Below, one piece after another: positions 34,728 through 43,549 of a stretch of DNA of 64,000 nt; the first letter of the stretch is position 1, and each line of letters begins with the position of its first letter. The DNA is taken from the NCBI GenBank assembly GCA_946482545.1, contig CAMLRX010000002.1:1-64000 (forward strand). The letters are read 5' to 3'. This DNA is from an uncultured Flavihumibacter sp. Lineage in GTDB: Bacteria > Bacteroidota > Bacteroidia > Chitinophagales > Chitinophagaceae. A program made the position numbers and the translations under genes. A model generated the notes under the pieces. That model did not search any database and had not been told where the DNA came from. It was given only the letters and a program-made list of their open reading frames with translations.

Positions 34728-34804
34728 GGCGATTGAGTAATAGACTCTCCTTAAATAGCGGCAAGACCTGCATGAGTGCGTGAATGCTAAGATTAGATTC
34801 AACT

Positions 34805-34836
34805 AAAATGGCGCATCTTTATGGTGCGCCATTTTT
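34805..34836. terminator. Terminator hairpin with TGGCGCATC core
   Basis: AAAATGGCGCATC (34805-34817) pairs with GGTGCGCCATTTT (34823-34835), one G-T pair, loop TTTAT, flanked by A and T runs. It can serve sod (+) or mutL (-), which converge on it. Confidence 0.8.
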
Positions 34837-34930
34837 GATAAAATATTTACGGATACGAGAATTATGCCTACCTCAAAAAAGAAAATCAACCTGTTTACAT
34901 ATTAAACCGGGCGGCAAATCATCATCAACC

Positions 34931-35004
34931 CTTTGCGTTCCTAAAACAACCCCAGCACATCAGGTTCTCCTTGCGTCCTTGCACCCTTGCGTCCTTGCGT
35001 GAAA
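34931..35004 (+). repeat. Dispersed TTGCGTCC repeat, second copy
   Basis: CTTTGCGTTCCTAAAA (34931-34946) and, after about 38 nt, CCTTGCGTCCTTGCGTGAAA (34985-35004), identical to 20451-20470. Further TTGCGTCC units lie between and after. Confidence 0.7.
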
Positions 35005-35024
35005 TATAAATCACCTTTGCGTCA

Positions 35025-36956
35025 TCACCTCCCCATAAACATCTTCTCCAGATAATCTTTTTTAAACTCCACAAAAGTAGGATGCCCATTCGCCGTAGTA
35101 TTCGGCTGGTTACAGCGGAACAGCTCCGTCACAATCTTCTTCATTTCCGGCATACCCAGTTGTTGCCCGGCTTTTACGGCATGTTGTGTGGCCAGGGAGC
35201 GGACGAGTTTTTCTCTTTTAGAGAACTTCAGTTCCCCTGAAAAATGTTTGATCTGTTCCAGCAGGTTTTCGATGGCTTGTTTTTCGTTGCCGTGCGTTAC
35301 ATCGGCGGGGGTGCCTTGTATCACGAAACTGTTGCCGCCGAAATCACCCAGTTGGTAACCGAGATTGTGCAGGTCGGGGAGGAGTTCCTGCAGCAGTACT
35401 GCGTCCTGCGGGGAAAGGTCGATGGTGGAGGGGAAGAGCAGTTGCTGGCTGGGAATGGGTTTGCCGGTCATTGCGATGGCGTAGCGGTCGTAAAGGATAC
35501 GTTCGTGCGCGAGTTGCTGGTGCACCACGATAAAACCGATATGCGTTTGCACCAGGATAAACGATTGGTGCAACTGCATACAGAATGGGTCTTCCGGTAC
35601 GCCCCACTTGGAAGAGAGCATAGTTTCTTCGGAGTGTACGGCCTGCATGGAATGACTGCGCATGGCCATGGCCGGTATTTCATATTCGAACCTGTCTTCC
35701 GGAGTGCTGTTGCGTGAGGCGATGGTTTCGTCGAGACCGGGCAGTGCGAAGCCTTCTTCCTTTTCTTTTTTAGCTGAAGGTTCGAAGAAAGATTTCCAGT
35801 CGCCAACCGGAGACTTTTCGATGAAGTGTGCCTGGTTCTTTTGCGTGAAGGCCTGGTAGAGAGAGGAGGAAGCCGCTGCGGATTTTTTATCGTCGGTAAA
35901 AGGTTTGTTCACCGCGTCGAGTTGCTGGATATTCACGTCGAGGTCGAAATCAAGTGTCGGGGTGATGCTGAACTGGGCGAGCGCGTGTTTTACAGCAGCC
36001 TGCACAAATGCGTAGATGATTTTCTCGTCTTCGAATTTGATCTCCTGTTTGGTGGGGTGAACGTTTATATCTACCTGTGAGGGATCAAGTTCGATGAACA
36101 GCACGTACATGGGGAAAGAGTCCGCTGGAATCAGGTCCTGGTAGGCGTTCATCAGGGCGTGGTGGAGGTAGCCGCTTTTGATGAAGCGGTTGTTCACGAA
36201 GAAATACTGGTCGCCACGTGTTTTTCTTGCGGTATCCGGTTTGCCCACGAAACCGTGGATATTCATGTAATCGGTCTGTTCCTGTACGGCTACTAATTTG
36301 GAGGCGTACTGGCTGCCGAGTATCTGCACGATGCGTTGTTTCAGTGATCCTTTTTCGAGGTGGAAAAGTTCCTGGTTGTTGCTGGATAAGGTGAACAGGA
36401 TATGGGGGAAAGCCATGGCCACGCGGATGAATTCGTCCACGATGTGCCGCATTTCGGCCGCGTTGCTTTTCAGGAAGTTCCGGCGTGCGGGGATATTGAA
36501 GAACAGGTTCTTCATGGCGATGCTGGTGCCGATGGATGTAGCGCAGGGCTCCTGCAGTGTAACGGCGCTGTTTTCCACTTCCAGTAAGGTTCCTGCTTCA
36601 TCGTCCTGTCTGCGTGTTTTCAGCACTACCTGCGCCACCGCTGCGATGGAGGCGAGCGCTTCACCGCGGAAGCCCATGGTACGTATGCTGAAAAGATCGT
36701 CTATGTTCCTGATCTTCGAAGTGGCGTGGCGCTCAAAACAAAGGCGGGCATCTCCTTCACTCATCCCTTTCCCGTTGTCGATCACCTGTATCAGCGCTTT
36801 TCCCGCATCCTGTATGATGAGTTTTATTTCCGTGGCGCCCGCGTCCACGGCGTTTTCCAATAGTTCTTTCACCGCACTGGCCGGACGTTGAATCACTTCT
36901 CCCGCCGCTATCTGGTTCGCAATATTATCCGGTAATAATTGTATGATGTCGCTCAA
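35025..36956 (-). CDS. mutL: DNA mismatch repair protein MutL
   Basis: Couples MutS mismatch recognition to strand removal. The 643-residue protein has the GHKL ATPase domain: IANQIAAGEVIQRPASAVKELLENAVDAGA, DNGKGM, HATSKI and the TMGFRGEALASIAAV loop. The linker (about 340-440) is low in conservation, and the C-terminal dimerisation domain follows. Where endonuclease-type MutL proteins have DQHAxxER, this one reads H479-Q-Q-L-A-H-E-R486, so the first Asp and the His are replaced and nicking activity is doubtful. A promoter is visible in the divergent gap. Family call is certain. Confidence 0.95.
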   Translation of the reverse strand: MSDIIQLLPDNIANQIAAGEVIQRPASAVKELLENAVDAGATEIKLIIQDAGKALIQVIDNGKGMSEGDARLCFERHATSKIRNIDDLFSIRTMGFRGEALASIAAVAQVVLKTRRQDDEAGTLLEVENSAVTLQEPCATSIGTSIAMKNLFFNIPARRNFLKSNAAEMRHIVDEFIRVAMAFPHILFTLSSNNQELFHLEKGSLKQRIVQILGSQYASKLVAVQEQTDYMNIHGFVGKPDTARKTRGDQYFFVNNRFIKSGYLHHALMNAYQDLIPADSFPMYVLFIELDPSQVDINVHPTKQEIKFEDEKIIYAFVQAAVKHALAQFSITPTLDFDLDVNIQQLDAVNKPFTDDKKSAAASSSLYQAFTQKNQAHFIEKSPVGDWKSFFEPSAKKEKEEGFALPGLDETIASRNSTPEDRFEYEIPAMAMRSHSMQAVHSEETMLSSKWGVPEDPFCMQLHQSFILVQTHIGFIVVHQQLAHERILYDRYAIAMTGKPIPSQQLLFPSTIDLSPQDAVLLQELLPDLHNLGYQLGDFGGNSFVIQGTPADVTHGNEKQAIENLLEQIKHFSGELKFSKREKLVRSLATQHAVKAGQQLGMPEMKKIVTELFRCNQPNTTANGHPTFVEFKKDYLEKMFMGR

Positions 36957-36975
36957 TTCTTCTTAATTTGTGTAG

Positions 36976-37009
36976 CAAAGTTATTGCTATTATTTGGTAC
37001 GTTTTACAA
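36976..37009 (-). promoter_or_regulatory. Promoter of mutL
   Basis: Minus strand: TTG (37007-37009), 23-nt spacer, TAACTTTG (36976-36983), 19 nt before ATG. Confidence 0.6.
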
Positions 37010-37017
37010 GTAAACCC

Positions 37018-39915
37018 ATGAAGAATCTGCTGCTCGTATCCCTTTTGTTTTGTCTTGGAAAATCTTCCCTTCAGGCACAATCCCCACAGGCCGGGGCCTG
37101 GGCCGACAGTGTGTTGAATACACTTTCACCGGATGAACGTATCGCGCAACTGATGGTGGTGCGCGCGCATTCCAACCTGGGCGCTGATCATGTGAAGCAG
37201 GTAACGGAACTGGTAGAAAAATACAATATCGGCGGACTCTGTTTTTTCCAGGGTGGTCCCGTGCGGCAGGCTAATCTTACCAATTTCTACCAGTCTATCG
37301 CTAAAACGCCATTGATGATCTGTATCGATGGCGAATGGGGGTTGGGCATGCGACTGGATTCCGTGATCAATTTTCCAAGGCAGCTGATGTTGGGTGCGGT
37401 GAACGATCCGAAGGTGGTATACGAATATGGTAAGGCGATAGGAGAGCAATGTAAACGCCTGGGCATTCATGTGAACTACGCGCCTGTGGTGGACATCAAC
37501 AACAACCCCGCGAACCCGGTGATCAACGACCGTTCCTTCGGAGAAGACAAATACAAAGTGGCACTTTACGGCATTCAATATATGAAAGGTATGCAGGATG
37601 TAGGCGTGATGGGCTGCGCGAAACACTTTCCCGGTCACGGAGATGTTGCCGTGGATTCACATTATGATCTCCCCGTGATCAATAAAACAATGGCGGAACT
37701 GGATTCGCTGGAACTGTACCCGTTCAGGAAAATGTTTGAAGCCGGTGTAGGCAGTGTGATGATCGCTCATTTGTTCATTCCTTCCATCGACAATACCGCC
37801 AACCAGCCCACTTCACTTTCTTATAAAAACGTAACTGAATTGCTGCGGAAAGATCTGGGCTATCAGGGTATATCTTTCACGGATGCGCTGGAAATGAAAG
37901 GCGTGGCAAAATTTTATCCTGCGGGAGAAGCATCGGTGCAATCACTGATCGCGGGCAACGACATGCTTTGTTTACCCGGAGATATTCCGGGCAGTATCCG
38001 TTTGGTAAAACGGGCCATCAGAAGGCGCGACCTGAGTTGGAAGGAGATCAATGAAAGGGTGAAGAAAGTGCTGATCGCCAAATACGAATCCGGGTTGAAT
38101 GCATTCAAACCCATCGATACAAAAGGCCTTACGGAAGACCTCAACAAACATACGGCGCGCATCCATCAACTCATCGCCGATCATGCGTTAACGCTGGTCC
38201 GTGATGAATCGAAAAAGATTCCGTTGAAAATGGATGCCCTGAAGAAAGTGGCTTATGTGGGAGTGGGCATCAGCGGAGAAAACATTTTTTCTGAACAGAT
38301 GAAAGCGGAATACAATGCTGACGTATTTTACTTCAACTACAAACAGGACCTTACGCGTGTGGCCACCCTTACTGATCTGCTGAAAGATAAATACGATGAA
38401 GTGATCATCGGCGTTCACCAGTTCAGCAGAAGGCCAGCGAATAATTTCGGTATATCAGGACCTGCAATGGAACTGGTGCGCGCACTTAATAAAGAAACGA
38501 ATCCCATCACCATCGTATTTGGTAATCCGTATGCCATCGGCTTCTTCCCGGAGGCAAAAACACTGATTACCACTTATGAAGACGATGAGGTGACGCAAAA
38601 AACGGCTACCGCTATTTTATTGGGGAAAAAAGAAGCGCAGGGAACGCTCCCCGTAACAGTGGCCCCGCAGTTACTTTATGGTACGGGCGTTACGGATTAC
38701 CTTTCCACAGTGATCAAGGGCAATAGTGGCGTGGATATGGAGAAGTTGCAGGGTGTTAAAACCATTGTGGAGCAGGCGATTTACAATGGCGCCACTCCGG
38801 GTGGCGTAGTGCTGGCATCCCGCAACGGGCAGATTGTTTACGAAGAAGCTTTCGGCTACGATGATTATTCCAACCAGCATCCGGTAACCAAAGAAACTAT
38901 TTACGACCTGGCCTCGGTTACCAAGATTGCCGCGACCACTGTTTCCATCATGAAACTTTATGAAGAAGCAAAGATCAACCTGAAAAAAACACTCGGGGAT
39001 TACCTTCCTTCGGTTGCGGGTACAGATAAGGCGGGTCTGGTGATGGAGGATATCCTGCTGCACCAGGCCGGTCTGCGGTCCTATATACCGTTCTACCGGG
39101 AAACGCTGGACAGTGTTTCCGGTATCCCGAAACCGGGTTTTTACAACACGCATTCCGACAGTATTTACACGGTTCCGGTAGCCGATACGATGTTTCTCCG
39201 AACGGATTGGGTAGACACGATCTACCAGCGCATCTTGACCAGTCCGCTGGGGCCCTCGGGAAACTATGTTTACAGCGACAACGACTTCATCTTCCTTGGT
39301 AAAGTGGTGGAACAAATTTCCGGGATGCCGTTGCAGGAATATGTGCAACGGCATTTTTATGTACCCCTGGGTATGGAAACTACCGGGTTCAGGCCCTATG
39401 AGCGTTTCCCCATCAGTGCGGTGGCGCCTACCGAAAAAGAACCCTATTTCCGCCTGCAGCAGATCAGGGGATATGTGCACGACCCCGGTGCCGCATTGAT
39501 GGGCAATGTTGCGGGACATGCCGGTCTTTTCTCCAATGCACGCGACCTCTGGAAACTGTTCCAGATGCTGTTGGATGGTGGAGTTTGGGAGGGAAAGCGG
39601 TACTTCAAAAAAGAGACCATCGATCTTTTCACCTCATATGGAACAGCGGTGAGCAGAAGAGCGCTGGGCTTTGATAAACCGGAGAAGGACAATGCCACCC
39701 GTAAAGAACCTTATCCCGCCGCGTCTGTATCGCCATTTACCTTCGGCCACACGGGGTTTACCGGCACCTGTGTATGGGTGGATCCCGCCGAAAAAATGGT
39801 GTATATCTTCCTTTCCAACCGTGTTTGTCCGGACGGCAACAACCCGAAATTACTCCGCATGAATGTGCGCAGTCAGGTACATGATCTTCTTTATCAATCC
39901 CTGATCCGGGAGTAA
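37018..39915 (+). CDS. GH3 beta-N-acetylglucosaminidase fused to a class C beta-lactamase-type serine hydrolase
   Basis: A 965-residue exported two-domain enzyme. Signal peptide 1-19. The N-terminal half is a glycoside hydrolase family 3 domain of the NagZ type: IDGEWGLGMRL, K202-H-F-P-G-H-G208 with the general-acid His loop, and SFTDALEMKGV with nucleophile D289. A second GH3 C-terminal-type region (about 380-560) follows. The C-terminal part (about 580-965) is a serine hydrolase of the S12/beta-lactamase family: S633-V-T-K636, Y-S-D in NYVYSDNDF, and HTG in FGHTGFTGT. Both active sites look intact. A role in periplasmic peptidoglycan recycling is inferred: sugar cleavage plus D-amino-acid or ester hydrolysis. 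The ATG at 37018 gives the signal peptide. Confidence 0.92.
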   Translation: MKNLLLVSLLFCLGKSSLQAQSPQAGAWADSVLNTLSPDERIAQLMVVRAHSNLGADHVKQVTELVEKYNIGGLCFFQGGPVRQANLTNFYQSIAKTPLMICIDGEWGLGMRLDSVINFPRQLMLGAVNDPKVVYEYGKAIGEQCKRLGIHVNYAPVVDINNNPANPVINDRSFGEDKYKVALYGIQYMKGMQDVGVMGCAKHFPGHGDVAVDSHYDLPVINKTMAELDSLELYPFRKMFEAGVGSVMIAHLFIPSIDNTANQPTSLSYKNVTELLRKDLGYQGISFTDALEMKGVAKFYPAGEASVQSLIAGNDMLCLPGDIPGSIRLVKRAIRRRDLSWKEINERVKKVLIAKYESGLNAFKPIDTKGLTEDLNKHTARIHQLIADHALTLVRDESKKIPLKMDALKKVAYVGVGISGENIFSEQMKAEYNADVFYFNYKQDLTRVATLTDLLKDKYDEVIIGVHQFSRRPANNFGISGPAMELVRALNKETNPITIVFGNPYAIGFFPEAKTLITTYEDDEVTQKTATAILLGKKEAQGTLPVTVAPQLLYGTGVTDYLSTVIKGNSGVDMEKLQGVKTIVEQAIYNGATPGGVVLASRNGQIVYEEAFGYDDYSNQHPVTKETIYDLASVTKIAATTVSIMKLYEEAKINLKKTLGDYLPSVAGTDKAGLVMEDILLHQAGLRSYIPFYRETLDSVSGIPKPGFYNTHSDSIYTVPVADTMFLRTDWVDTIYQRILTSPLGPSGNYVYSDNDFIFLGKVVEQISGMPLQEYVQRHFYVPLGMETTGFRPYERFPISAVAPTEKEPYFRLQQIRGYVHDPGAALMGNVAGHAGLFSNARDLWKLFQMLLDGGVWEGKRYFKKETIDLFTSYGTAVSRRALGFDKPEKDNATRKEPYPAASVSPFTFGHTGFTGTCVWVDPAEKMVYIFLSNRVCPDGNNPKLLRMNVRSQVHDLLYQSLIRE

Positions 39916-40007
39916 TAATCCGCGGAATATACCGTTTAAAGGGTATTGTATTTGCCTTTGGCGAATGGTAACTTTACGTCGTTAATCATACCTTAAACCG
40001 CAACAAT

Positions 40008-41969
40008 ATGAAACCGTATCTCTTTCGGCTCCTTATCCTGGTTATGACCGGGATTTCTGCTTTTAACGGAGCCTATGCCCAGGGTTGCCAGAGTGGCGAT
40101 TGCAACAATGGGTTCGGTACTTACAAATATTCCACCGGCGACACTTATGCCGGAGAACATGTGAACAGTCTCCGGAACGGCTTCGGTGTTTATACCTGGA
40201 GTACCGGGGCAAAACACATCGGAGAAAACCGCAACGATAAACTGAACGGTTACGGTGTTTATTACCATGCCAACGGCGATGTTTACCTCGGTGAATTTAA
40301 AGATGGCCAGTATGAAGGGGAAGGCACCTACAAGTTCCGCGATGGCCGCGTTCAGGCTGGCTTATGGACCAAAGGAGAATACAAAGGAAAAATATCTTAC
40401 TATGGCAAAGGCGCCGATGCCAAAGGCTGTTTGAACGGAGATTGCGCCAATGGATATGGCATGTTCGCGTTCAACAACGGTGACCGCTATTTCGGCTATT
40501 TCAAAAACAATAAACTGGATGGCTACGGCTCCTATTATTACTCCAGCGGCGCCAAATTCATCGGAGAATTTACAGAAGGGAAACTGAATGGCTTCGGGGT
40601 ATATTACTGGTCTAACGGTGAAAAATACGCCGGGTTCTGGAAAGATGGCCGCCGTAACCAATGGGGGATGAACTATTATCCTGATGGCCGTAAATCTATC
40701 GGGCTCTGGGAAATGGACAGGCTCACCAAAACCAAGGACCAATACGTAACTACAGCCGGGGCAAAAACCGGTTGCATCAGTGGTGATTGCAACAATGGCA
40801 ACGGTGTTTTTATCTACAACAACGGGTTTTATAACGGTAATTTTAAAAATGGTTACCGCAATGGAAAAGGCACTTACTTTTTCGATAGCGGAGATTATTA
40901 CTACGGCGACTGGGTAGACAACAAACGTACAGGAAGCGGCTATTTCTATTTTACAGAAGGCGGGAAATATGTAGGCAACTTCAGGAACCAGTTCTTCGAC
41001 GGAAAAGGATTTTATTTCTACCACGATGGCATCATTGATGATGGCTATTTTACGGAAGGAAAATATGTTGGAAAGACCATGTCGGCAAACAACAATGCCG
41101 GGTATGCGAACAACAATACTACCGGGAATAATACATATTCGAATACCAACAACAATTCCGGGTACAACAACAATACTACTACCAATACGACCAATAGCAA
41201 CAACACAACGTATAACAATACCACCACCACAAAAAACAACGGGGGCTTCACTGCCGGAAATACCACGGGTGTAAAAGAAAAACGGCTGGCGTTGGTTATG
41301 GGTGTTTCCAACTATACCAATGGTGTGAGCAAGCTGAAGAATCCGGTAAACGATTCGCGTTCCATGGCAAATGCCCTGCGTACCATAGGTTTTGATGTAA
41401 TTGAGCTGAACGATGGTTCGCGCGACCAGATGTTCCGTTCTATCCAGGAGTTCGGGGAAAGACTGAAGAATTATACGGTGGGCATGTTGTTCTATGCAGG
41501 TCACGGGATGCAGGTGGATGGCGTGAACTATCTTATTCCCGCCGATGCGCGCATCACCTCCAAAGATGATATCCGTTTTATCTGTATCAATGCTGATTTC
41601 ATTTTGAGTAAGATGGAACTGGCGGGCACCAAGGCGAACATCATTATCCTGGATGCGTGCCGGAACAATCCGTTTGAAAGAAGTTTCTCAAGAGACGATT
41701 CCAATCCCGGGCTTGCGACCATGAACGCGCCTGTAGGGTCCATCATCGCTTATTCCTGCGCACCCAATAAAACGGCTTCCGATGGTAGTGGCAGCAACGG
41801 ACTGTACACCGGGGAATTACTCCGTTATATCCAGCAGCCCGGTGCGAAAATTGAAGACGTATTCAAGCAGGTGCGAAAGAGTGTGCTTACAAAGTCGAAT
41901 ACTTCGCAGGTTCCGTGGGAAACCTCATCGCTGATCGGGGACTTTTTCTTCTCCGCGAAAGTGCAATAA
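40008..41969 (+). CDS. Secreted MORN-repeat protein with caspase-like (C14) peptidase domain
   Basis: A 653-residue exported protein. Signal peptide 1-24 (cut before QGCQSGDC). Residues about 25-350 hold many MORN-type repeats (GYGVYYHANGDVYLGEFKDG and similar). Three CxxGDCxNGxG motifs (CQSGDCNNGFG, CLNGDCANGYG, CISGDCNNGNG) mark the start of repeat blocks; paired cysteines suggest disulfides. A linker at about 360-425 is almost only Asn, Thr, Gly and Tyr. The C-terminal domain (about 428-653) is a caspase/metacaspase fold: KRLALVMGVSNY, FYAGHGMQ with H499 and LDACRNNPF with C551 as catalytic dyad, both intact. Monocistronic; a terminator follows at 42033. Substrate and biological role unknown. 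Confidence 0.92.
   Translation: MKPYLFRLLILVMTGISAFNGAYAQGCQSGDCNNGFGTYKYSTGDTYAGEHVNSLRNGFGVYTWSTGAKHIGENRNDKLNGYGVYYHANGDVYLGEFKDGQYEGEGTYKFRDGRVQAGLWTKGEYKGKISYYGKGADAKGCLNGDCANGYGMFAFNNGDRYFGYFKNNKLDGYGSYYYSSGAKFIGEFTEGKLNGFGVYYWSNGEKYAGFWKDGRRNQWGMNYYPDGRKSIGLWEMDRLTKTKDQYVTTAGAKTGCISGDCNNGNGVFIYNNGFYNGNFKNGYRNGKGTYFFDSGDYYYGDWVDNKRTGSGYFYFTEGGKYVGNFRNQFFDGKGFYFYHDGIIDDGYFTEGKYVGKTMSANNNAGYANNNTTGNNTYSNTNNNSGYNNNTTTNTTNSNNTTYNNTTTTKNNGGFTAGNTTGVKEKRLALVMGVSNYTNGVSKLKNPVNDSRSMANALRTIGFDVIELNDGSRDQMFRSIQEFGERLKNYTVGMLFYAGHGMQVDGVNYLIPADARITSKDDIRFICINADFILSKMELAGTKANIIILDACRNNPFERSFSRDDSNPGLATMNAPVGSIIAYSCAPNKTASDGSGSNGLYTGELLRYIQQPGAKIEDVFKQVRKSVLTKSNTSQVPWETSSLIGDFFFSAKVQ
41085..41265 (+). 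repeat. Asn/Thr-coding low-complexity tract
   Basis: AAC/AAT and ACC/ACT codons repeat irregularly, coding the linker between MORN and caspase domains. Such tracts can change length by slippage. Confidence 0.65.
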
Positions 41970-42032
41970 CACCAATTCGTTCAGTAAAGCGTGTCCGGGT
42001 TAACCGGATGCGCTTCCAAAGACTGACCAATA

Positions 42033-42058
42033 AAAAAGCTCCTGTAAAGGAGCTTTTT
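42033..42058. terminator. Bidirectional terminator between MORN-caspase gene and ricT
   Basis: AAAAAGCTCCT (42033-42043), loop GTAA, AGGAGCTTTTT (42048-42058): perfect 11-bp stem with A-run and T-run on either side, between two convergent genes (stops at 41969 and 42067). Confidence 0.9.
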
Positions 42059-42066
42059 CTTTTAGT

Positions 42067-43509
42067 TTATGCTGAAGGCGGTGCGTTGTTGTCTTTGGGA
42101 GGCCTTGGTCCCTGGTTCTGCGGGCGTGGCGGCCTTCTCGGCCCTTCGGGCCTTGGTCCGCGGGGTTGGTTACCTTCCGGGCGCGGTCCTCTTGGTTTCT
42201 GCTCGTTTTCCGGCCTTGGCCCCCTGGGTTGTTGTGGACGTGGGGGCTGCTGTTGCCCCTGTTGTGGCGGCCTGTTGCCTTGCTGCGGCGGACGTTGCTG
42301 AGCTCCGCGGCCCTGGGGCTGGTTACCCGGCGTGCCCTGCCCGCCTTTTTGTACCTGCATTTGTCGTGGACCGTTGCCACCACCTTGGCCTTGCTGCTTC
42401 TGTTGTTTTTTACGGCGATCGGCTTTTTCGAGGGAGCGCAAACTGATCTGCCCCACCACATCCACGAATTCCGGTTCCACTTCTTTCGGTTTGGAACTCA
42501 CCACTTCCACAGCTTCCAGTTCATCGGGAATCACACCCTGGGCGTTCAGCGCTTTTATTTTCTTCACCCTTTCAATGGTGAGCGGGTATTGCTTACTGGA
42601 ATCGGGAAGAATATACCAGAGCAGGTTTTTAAAGATGTCGCGTTTGATGAGGTTGGCGGTTCCTTTCGCTACGCGGAGTTGTTCCACATTATCCGGGAAA
42701 GCCTGAAGGGCATCCAGGTAAGTATCCAGTTCGTAGTTCAGGCAGCATTTCAACCGGCCGCATTGCCCGCTGAGCTTGGTTTGGTTGATAGAAAGGTTCT
42801 GGTAGCGCGCCGCGGTAGTATTTACCGATTTAAAATCGCTTAACCAGGTGCTGCAGCACAATTCGCGTCCGCAGCTTCCGATACCACCCACTTTACCGGC
42901 TTCCTGGCGGGAGCCAATCTGCCTCATTTCCACTTTTACCCTGAATTCTCCGGCAAATAATTTGATGAGTTCCCGGAAATCCACCCGGTCATCGGCGGTA
43001 TAAAAGAAGGTTGCTTTTCTGCCGTCGGCCTGGAACTCTACTTCTGCCAGTTTCATTTCCAGTTTCAGTTGCCGGGCAATGGCGCGGCTCCTTACCAGCG
43101 CTTCTTTTTCACGGGCTTTATTTGTTTTGAAGAGGTCAAGGTCTTTTTCGGAACTTCTGCGGAGTATCTTTTTGATTTCAGGATCTGCTTCAGAAACGCC
43201 TTTTTTCTTCAGTTGAAGGCGCACCAATTCGCCCGTCATGCTCACTTCTCCCACATCGAAACCACTCACACCTTCTACGGAAACCATTTCTCCTTTTTCG
43301 AAATACTGGAGACTATTGTTCCGGAAGAAGTCCTTCCGGCTTCCCTGGTTGAAAGAGACCTCTACGATCCTGCATGAACTTTCAGGGTCGCTGAAAGGCA
43401 GGTTGGCGAGCCAGTCGTGTATATTCATCCGGTTACAACCACCGGTACTACATCCTCCGTTGCTTTTACATCCGTTCGGTTTTCCTGTTCCACAGCTACT
43501 GCATCCCAT
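42067..43509 (-). CDS. ricT: PSP1-domain protein RicT with long Pro/Gly/Arg-rich tail
   Basis: A 480-residue cytoplasmic protein. RicT (YaaT) with RicA and RicF forms an iron-sulfur complex that affects RNase Y maturation in Bacillus; the role in Bacteroidota is not established. A Cys-rich N-terminus (MGCSSCGTGKPNGCKSNGGC) precedes the PSP1 domain (about 40-300) with GGIGSCGRELCCSTWL and SGQCGRLKCCLNYE, whose cysteines bind the cluster. From about residue 365 the chain is low complexity: Gln/Gly/Pro/Arg with repeated PRGPRPE units, probably disordered and perhaps RNA-binding. The neighbour upstream is holB (40-nt gap), an arrangement often seen around ricT. Confidence 0.9.
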   Translation of the reverse strand: MGCSSCGTGKPNGCKSNGGCSTGGCNRMNIHDWLANLPFSDPESSCRIVEVSFNQGSRKDFFRNNSLQYFEKGEMVSVEGVSGFDVGEVSMTGELVRLQLKKKGVSEADPEIKKILRRSSEKDLDLFKTNKAREKEALVRSRAIARQLKLEMKLAEVEFQADGRKATFFYTADDRVDFRELIKLFAGEFRVKVEMRQIGSRQEAGKVGGIGSCGRELCCSTWLSDFKSVNTTAARYQNLSINQTKLSGQCGRLKCCLNYELDTYLDALQAFPDNVEQLRVAKGTANLIKRDIFKNLLWYILPDSSKQYPLTIERVKKIKALNAQGVIPDELEAVEVVSSKPKEVEPEFVDVVGQISLRSLEKADRRKKQQKQQGQGGGNGPRQMQVQKGGQGTPGNQPQGRGAQQRPPQQGNRPPQQGQQQPPRPQQPRGPRPENEQKPRGPRPEGNQPRGPRPEGPRRPPRPQNQGPRPPKDNNAPPSA

Positions 43510-43549
43510 TCTGTATATAGTGATTTATATTAATGTAATAAGGTTAACG

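Larger units (their letters stand above)
34641..35024. other. Repeat-filled gap between sod and mutL
   Basis: 384 nt between convergent genes without a credible protein gene. It contains a REP-like element (34711-34727), a TGGCGCATC hairpin (34805-34835), and two TTGCGTCC-type units (34931-35004). The order resembles the gap at 20384-20569. Confidence 0.65.

Noticed and set aside
34784..35002. 72-codon plus-strand frame in the sod-mutL gap
   Set aside because: Covers the TGGCGCATC hairpin and the TTGCGTCC repeats; no promoter and no protein-like composition.
40362..41504. 380-codon minus-strand frame opposite the MORN-caspase gene
   Set aside because: Ile/Val/Phe-rich shadow of the MORN repeats; no start signals, and the plus-strand protein has clear domains.
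42069..42843. Overlapping plus-strand frames of 125 and 225 codons opposite ricT
   Set aside because: They are complements of the Pro/Gly/Arg-rich tail and the PSP1 domain; low-complexity codons opposite make long frames without stop.
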